This document shows, in pieces, positions 58,728-64,000 of a DNA stretch of 64,000 bases. The notes under the pieces were generated by a model, which was not told where the DNA came from, ran no database searches, and saw only the letters and a program-made list of their open reading frames with translations. Source of the DNA: Diploscapter coronatus (taxonomy: Eukaryota; Nematoda; Chromadorea; Rhabditida; Rhabditidae); contig OZ038423.1 of the NCBI GenBank assembly GCA_964036155.1, positions 45,957,249 to 46,021,248 of the forward strand, read 5' to 3'. The translations under genes and the position numbers were made by a program. Within the stretch, counting starts at the first letter, position 1, and each line of letters opens with the position of its first letter.

Positions 58728-61700
58728 TTAGGGCCCCTGGGAGAGCAGCAGATTTGCCATGTCCTGAACGAGATTTAGAGTCCTTCAAATTTTTGAAAAC
58801 TCATCCCAAACCTGATCAATTTCCTGGCTGAGGGGAACACGATGATGGTAGTCATCCTGCGTGGCCTGGCTCTGACTCGCCCGGTTTCTTCCGTTCGCGA
58901 AGGGCGGACCGTTCTGGGTCAAAGTTAGACCGCTCATTGAAGCCTGAAAATTAGAATTTTCAAACCTAGAGAAAATAAGGAAACACCTGTGAATAGATTC
59001 CATCGAGTGAGGGGAACTGGTCCTGCGAGGCATAGGCGTTCGCGTCCTGAGAGGCTTCAGGCATGAAGTTGGACTGGTTGAAGGAGCCGCCGTGGCGAGA
59101 GCGCTGGTTGCCTGAATTTTCGAATTTTCATTTTTTCCCACAAAAATGAAGTCTTACGAGTTGGATGTCCCGGCTGCGGCGGATTGCTGAACGCAGAGGT
59201 CTGGTGGAACATGTGCATCGGCACGGGCACAGAGCCGTGGCGCAGATTCTGCGCGCTCACTGCGAACTGCGGGTCGATGAAGTTGCCACGGTCAGGCGGG
59301 CCTCCTCCACCCCGGCCAGAGGAACTGCGGTACTCGCCCAGAGTGTAAAGTTGGCGCTGCGGTGCAAAGCGCAGAGACGCCTGAAACTATTCGTGTTGCC
59401 TGGAATGATTTTTCTTACTTACAGGCATAGCCGGATTGAGAATCTTGGCCTTGGGCTTGGGGAGCTGGAAATTGACCGATTTCAAGTTGTTGATCGGACC
59501 CTCGAACACGAGTCCCTTCTCCTTGAACGTGTGGACCAATTCGTTCCAGAGAGCTTGGCGGGCCAGAACCTGAAATGATATGGAATTTTGGAGAAACTGG
59601 AAAGTTCTGCAGTCTGCTCAGCCTAAATACTCGATAGTAAACTCTGTGGTTAACAAAAAGTTAAATCATTGTTCAATACAAATTCCAAAAGTCTGTTCAA
59701 CAGAAATTCACTTACGAAACTATAGGGAGATTTTGGAATCCTTCTTTTAATTTTTGCTCTTTACCTTGGCATTTCCAATGATGACGAGGCCGTACTTGGC
59801 ACGCGTGAGGGCGACGTTCAGCCTACGGGGGTCGTTGAGGAATCCGATGCCCGACGACTCGTTCGAACGGACGCACGTCACGATTATGAAGTCTTTTTCG
59901 CGACCCTAGAAAACAATAAATTGGAAAATTAGTTTAGTTTTTGGGAGTGGCCTAGACGAAAAGTCCAAAGATTTTTTAAAGTAAACTTTCGCGAGGACGA
60001 ATGTTTTAAATTGAGTTTGATCGATTAGACTTGCTCATATGGATTTTAAATTTAAAAATCGAAACTTTACGATCAAATTTTTGAAAAAAAAAAGTATCGA
60101 CTATTCAGTCTATTTTGGGGGATAAGTTAATGTTTTCCATTGTTTTTAGATTTCAATGAATTAACCTGAAAAGCATCGACGTTGGCGATCTCCAGGTTCT
60201 CGTAGAGCGACTTGTTGAGAATGCCCTGCGTGTGCATGTAGTTGACGATGTAAGAACGCTGGCCCTCGTACGGCGTGATTATGCCGATTTGCTCGGGTCG
60301 CATGCCCGATCTGAAAAGTCGAAACAAATATTCTATCTTTTCAACGTTCACTAAAATCGACGGAATTTTTTCCTTTTACTTTCAAAAATTTCTAATTTTC
60401 TAACAAGAATTAAAACAATTGCTTTTCCTGCAGAAAATAAAGGTTTTATTATTTATGCCTACTTCAAAAGCAGACTGGTCAATTTCTCGACATTGGCGGC
60501 CTCGGTTCTGTTGAGGAAGGACGTGCCGCTGCTGCTCATCTCCTCCATTCCGTAGCACGACCAGAACATCATCGGCTTGTTCTGAACGGGCCAGTCCCAA
60601 TTCACTCCTCTTAGTTGACGCTCGTCTGAAAATTTTATACTATTATCTTCAACCGCTGTAAAATTTTATCCAAAATATTTCGCTAAAACTGCCGCAGACA
60701 CCCTAATCTATCAATTTTCTACAGGAAATGTTTGTTTCCAGACTAGTGCTGGGCGGAAATTCCGTTTCCGTTTCTGCTTTTCGAAATGTAAACACATGAA
60801 CTTTCCGCCCAACGCTGTTTCAGACCCATTTATTTATAACTTCATACAAGGCTAAAATTTCAAAATCGAATTCTTTTTCAAGAACAAATCTCCTTACTGT
60901 CAGTGACTCCATTCTGAAGACTGCCCTCGTAGAAAATGTTGGAGGGAAAGGCGCTGAGTTCTGGGTGCATTCTGTACTGAACCTGCAGACGGAAGGGGCG
61001 ATTGCCAAGCAGAATGAGTCTTTCGAACAGCGACTGCTGCAAACCCGCTTTGGCTGCCTGAAAACATACCGTAATTTTGAATAATGCCGTTGTTAAAGAT
61101 TTTTAAAAGTCACCTTCTTGCACATGATGACAGGGCCAAGCTGACAGTGATCGCCGACCAGCACGAGCTGACGAACACCACGCACAATCGAAACCAGGAC
61201 TTCGGGTTCCGTCGCCTGAAAATACAAACAAATGAAGCTTACTCTAAAATTTTATCTTTACACGAATTTTAAAATCGTATATTAGTTTGTTCTTGTTTTA
61301 AGATTATTCATTTTTCTCAAATTACCTGAGTGGATTCGTCAATGAGGACGCATTTGGTGCGGATGTTTTTGATTCGCCTGTCGGCCGCAGTCGAACAAGT
61401 ACAGCAAATCACATCGGCAGCGGCCAAGAGTTGGTGCTCGTTGACCTGAAAGTTTTATTTTTTCAACTCGAAAATGCGCGCTCCGACCTTCTTCAACTTG
61501 AGATATCGCTCGTGGTCTGCTGTGGACAGTTCACCGATTTCCTCCTTGAGCTGAAGCAATTTCTGGAACTCTCCTGCAGTCGTCAGAGTCCTGAGCTGTG
61601 CGTGCAGAGTCAGGAACTCGACTGTCGTTTCGAGGCCTTCACGCGATTTGGCACACAGGCGGATCACCTGGATAAAATTTTATCCTGTTCACTTTTTTCT

Positions 61701-63959
61701 TTTCCTACCCTCAATCCCGTTTTGTGAATTCTTTCGGCCAACTGGTCGACAGCAATGTTCGAAGGACTGCAAACCAGCACCTGGCCCTGAGTCTGCTTCA
61801 CCAAATGGTACACGATCGTCGCAGAAGTCACTGTCTGAAAAATTCCAATTCGGAAATTTTTGAAATCCTGTCAATTCCCCTACTTTTCCAGTTCCCGGAG
61901 GTCCCTGAATGAGTGTGAGCGGTCTGATGAGTGCGTTTTTGACTGCAGTCATCTGACTGTTGTTCAGTTCTGGAAGTCCAGGCGCTGCCAATTTTCTGGG
62001 CTGGGCGATCTGAAAATAATGTTCATTTTTTGGAACTTGGAAAAGTAAAAATGCGACCTTGAAAAGGACTTCCTCGACGTCCCTGCCCATGAGTTTGTAG
62101 TAGAGATACTGGCTGACGGACTTCTCATCCGACAGCTTGTGCAGGGCGTACTTCATCCGGTCGAACGAGATCGAGTTCCACACCACCTAAAATCACCCCG
62201 TAATTGCCCTCTATACTTTCTACCTCTAAGCTACCCTGTCTTCTTGTAGTTTTGCCCTTTTCTGGAAAAATAGTAAAGGAAAGAGCAAAAAGCAAAAACT
62301 ACAAGAGGGTAACCTAAGGGTAAAAATACAAGAGGCCTGTAATTTTAAAATTTAGTTTTTTTTCCATTTGTCTACCTCAACGCTGAACTGAATCCTCGGG
62401 TCAGTGGGCATTTTCTCGTTGTGATTCGCCTTCATCTCACAGCCGATTTCATCCGAGTGGTCTAAAATAATTAAATTTGATAAAAATGGTCAAATTTAAA
62501 AGCTCACTGTCAGGAATCTTGAAGACCTGTCCCGTGCAGCCCCACTCTTGCCCGTTGATGTTGGCCGAGTGCTTGATTTTCAGCTCATCGCCAACCATCA
62601 GTTTCATCGCTTAAATCTCATTTTTATCAATTTCTCATGGCTTGATCTGCAGAAAAATAGTGAATTTAAACAAAAAATTAGGTTTTTCTTTAGATTGTTT
62701 TTATCGCATTTTGTCATCAAATTTCTTACATCCATCCTGGAACATGGGAAGGTGGAAATATACTAAATGCTTCTTGTTGAGGCCTTGCTCCCATCTGATG
62801 TGGCCGACGTTCTGCAAAACGTCTACTAATTTTATTTTGTAGAAGTTGCCCACCTGATTTTGCGACTCCTTCATTTTCCTGTCGTACTCAGCCTCCTCAT
62901 TGATGAGTGGTTCGAAGACGTTCTTGTAGTGATAGGCATCTTCGTACCTCAGCAGCACGTGGTCGGGCTCGTGCTCGAAGCCTGGTTTGTCTAGATCCTC
63001 CACTTTCGCTTCGGAATTCTCCTTCCACAGCTCCTCCAGCTTGTGCACTTGCGAGGTCCTAAAATTCGAATTTTTGGGATTTTCATATCTGCCATCCTTT
63101 CCTGGAAAATAGTCAAGAGTAAAGAAAAAAGTAGGTGGTAACTAAAAGGCGCCGGTTTTCAGAAGGAAAAGTTCAACAATTCATAATTCCTACGTAATAT
63201 GCCTGGCTCTCTGCTGGAGATGATCATTGGGGACCGAGACGATCCAGGAAAGCAGCTGTCTTTCCACAATAATCGGCTTCCACTCCTCACTTCCATTCCA
63301 ATCGGACTGTTTCTGGAAGTTGGTGATTTGAAAAATAATTTTTTTTAACTTCAAACCTGAGCCTGCTGAGCACAAGGTGATCTGCAGAGGAGAATGACGA
63401 CAGTGTCGGCCTTCGCGGGGATGAAACCGAGCATGAACACGTTCTTGTTCGCGCACTGATAACACTCCAGTTGGGTGTCGCCTAGCGCCGAGTCTTTGTG
63501 CAGTTGAATCTGAAGGATAATTAGCATAAAATGATAAGAGCTAAGTAAAATCAAAATAGTCGAGAAAAGCTATAATACACGTTTAAAACTGCGGAAAATA
63601 ACCAAGAAAACTACTAAACAATTTTAAATGCAGAAAATGATAAAAAATCTACAATAGAAGTTAAAATATTTTCAAAAGCCACAATAAGAAGTAAAAAATT
63701 GACCTCCCTATGCTGACTCCTGACCATGTGGAGAACGATGTGCGAACCGACGGCCGATCCCTTCCCGTTGCAGAACCACTTCTTGCACACCGTGCACATC
63801 GCCACGCACGCCGGCTCGTGAATTCCACAATATCTGCAATTTGTTCATTTTCTTTGAAAATAAAAATTTCAAATTATACCTGCAAGCATGTTGCGGCAGT
63901 GCGTCTTCCTCGGGCAATTCGTCCTCATCGTGAAACTCCAACTCCGATTCGTTGTCCAT
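58728..63959 (-). CDS. UPF1: UPF1/RENT1 (SMG-2) RNA helicase of nonsense-mediated decay
   Basis: An ATP-dependent superfamily 1 RNA helicase, the core factor of nonsense-mediated mRNA decay. The start at 63959 gives [20 protein letters not shown]. The Cys/His zinc domain follows: [53 protein letters not shown] and [10 protein letters not shown]. Helicase motifs are Walker [11 protein letters not shown] (about 61.9 kb), [96 protein letters not shown] and [15 protein letters not shown]. The C-terminal tail is rich in Gln, Asn and Pro with SQ/TQ sites ([30 protein letters not shown]), the kind SMG1 phosphorylates. TAA is at 58728. Gene structure has many small introns, two of which contain palindromic elements. 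Confidence 0.96.
60745..60817. repeat. 73-bp palindromic MITE-like element in a UPF1 intron
   Basis: AGTGCTGGGCGGAAAT at the left pairs with CTTTCCGCCCAACGCTG at the right. Flanks TTCCAGAC (60736-60743) and TTTCAGAC (60818-60825) match at 7 of 8 bases, which fits an 8-bp target duplication of a hAT-type non-autonomous element. Confidence 0.55.
62229..62318. repeat. Inverted repeat in a UPF1 intron
   Basis: CTTGTAGTTTTGC on the left and GCAAAAACTACAAG on the right form a hairpin, with flanking CTACCC and GGGTAAC also complementary. A diverged relative of its interior (CTGGAAAATAGTCAAGAGTA) is at about 63102-63121 in another UPF1 intron. Confidence 0.45.
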
Positions 63960-64000
63960 TTCGGAAGCGATTGCATTCGGCTAAAATTCAACTTTATAAC

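Noticed and set aside
1..64000. CRISPR arrays, prophage, bacterial operons, rRNA genes
   Set aside because: The window is clearly an animal nuclear genome with spliced genes. No regular spaced repeats or rRNA-like sequence were seen.

Overview
The window looks like a gene-dense, AT-rich chromosome segment from a small-genome ecdysozoan animal, most likely a nematode. Introns are often only 40 to 100 bases, acceptors are short T-runs ending in AG (occasionally AAG), and many genes have an acceptor-like AG directly before the start codon, as expected for spliced-leader trans-splicing. The species cannot be named from sequence alone. A tardigrade or another small ecdysozoan is not excluded, because an Ir25a receptor and a full TIF1 protein are also present. 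Gene spans below run from start codon to stop codon and include introns. I assembled the exons by hand from splice sites and protein family resemblance.

Left part (1 to 13.6 kb): a partial exon on the edge, a possible small gene, mitochondrial ribosomal protein mL46 (minus), a CCDC102-like coiled-coil protein (plus), the synaptic vesicle protein synaptogyrin (plus), and an ionotropic receptor of the Ir25a type (minus). The last two converge with overlapping 3' ends. Middle part (16.9 to 33.6 kb): the GID/CTLH ubiquitin ligase subunit RMND5 (minus, RING split by a 2.2 kb intron), a Ly6-like GPI-anchored protein (minus), an unrecognised spliced gene (plus), and a complete TIF1/TRIM24-33 chromatin reader (minus).

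Right part (36.9 to 64 kb): an RGS protein of the RGS17/19/20 type (plus), the epidermal transcription factor grainyhead (plus), then a run of four minus-strand genes read in the order UPF1, NSUN2, HERC4-like HECT ligase, NME6-like nucleoside diphosphate kinase. The 208-base gap between NSUN2 and HERC4 suggests an operon.

The best discovery candidate is in grainyhead. Two tandem exons (42152-42209 and 42480-42543) encode alternative versions of the same short basic segment at the end of the DNA-binding domain. Both have entry phase 0 and exit phase 1, so exactly one must be used to keep the reading frame. Other points of interest are a GC-AG intron in grainyhead, a changed proline in the catalytic motif of NSUN2, several small palindromic MITE-like elements in introns, a recurring GAAATAGYG motif in GA/CT-rich intergenic DNA, and paired CRE palindromes at 44.2 kb.
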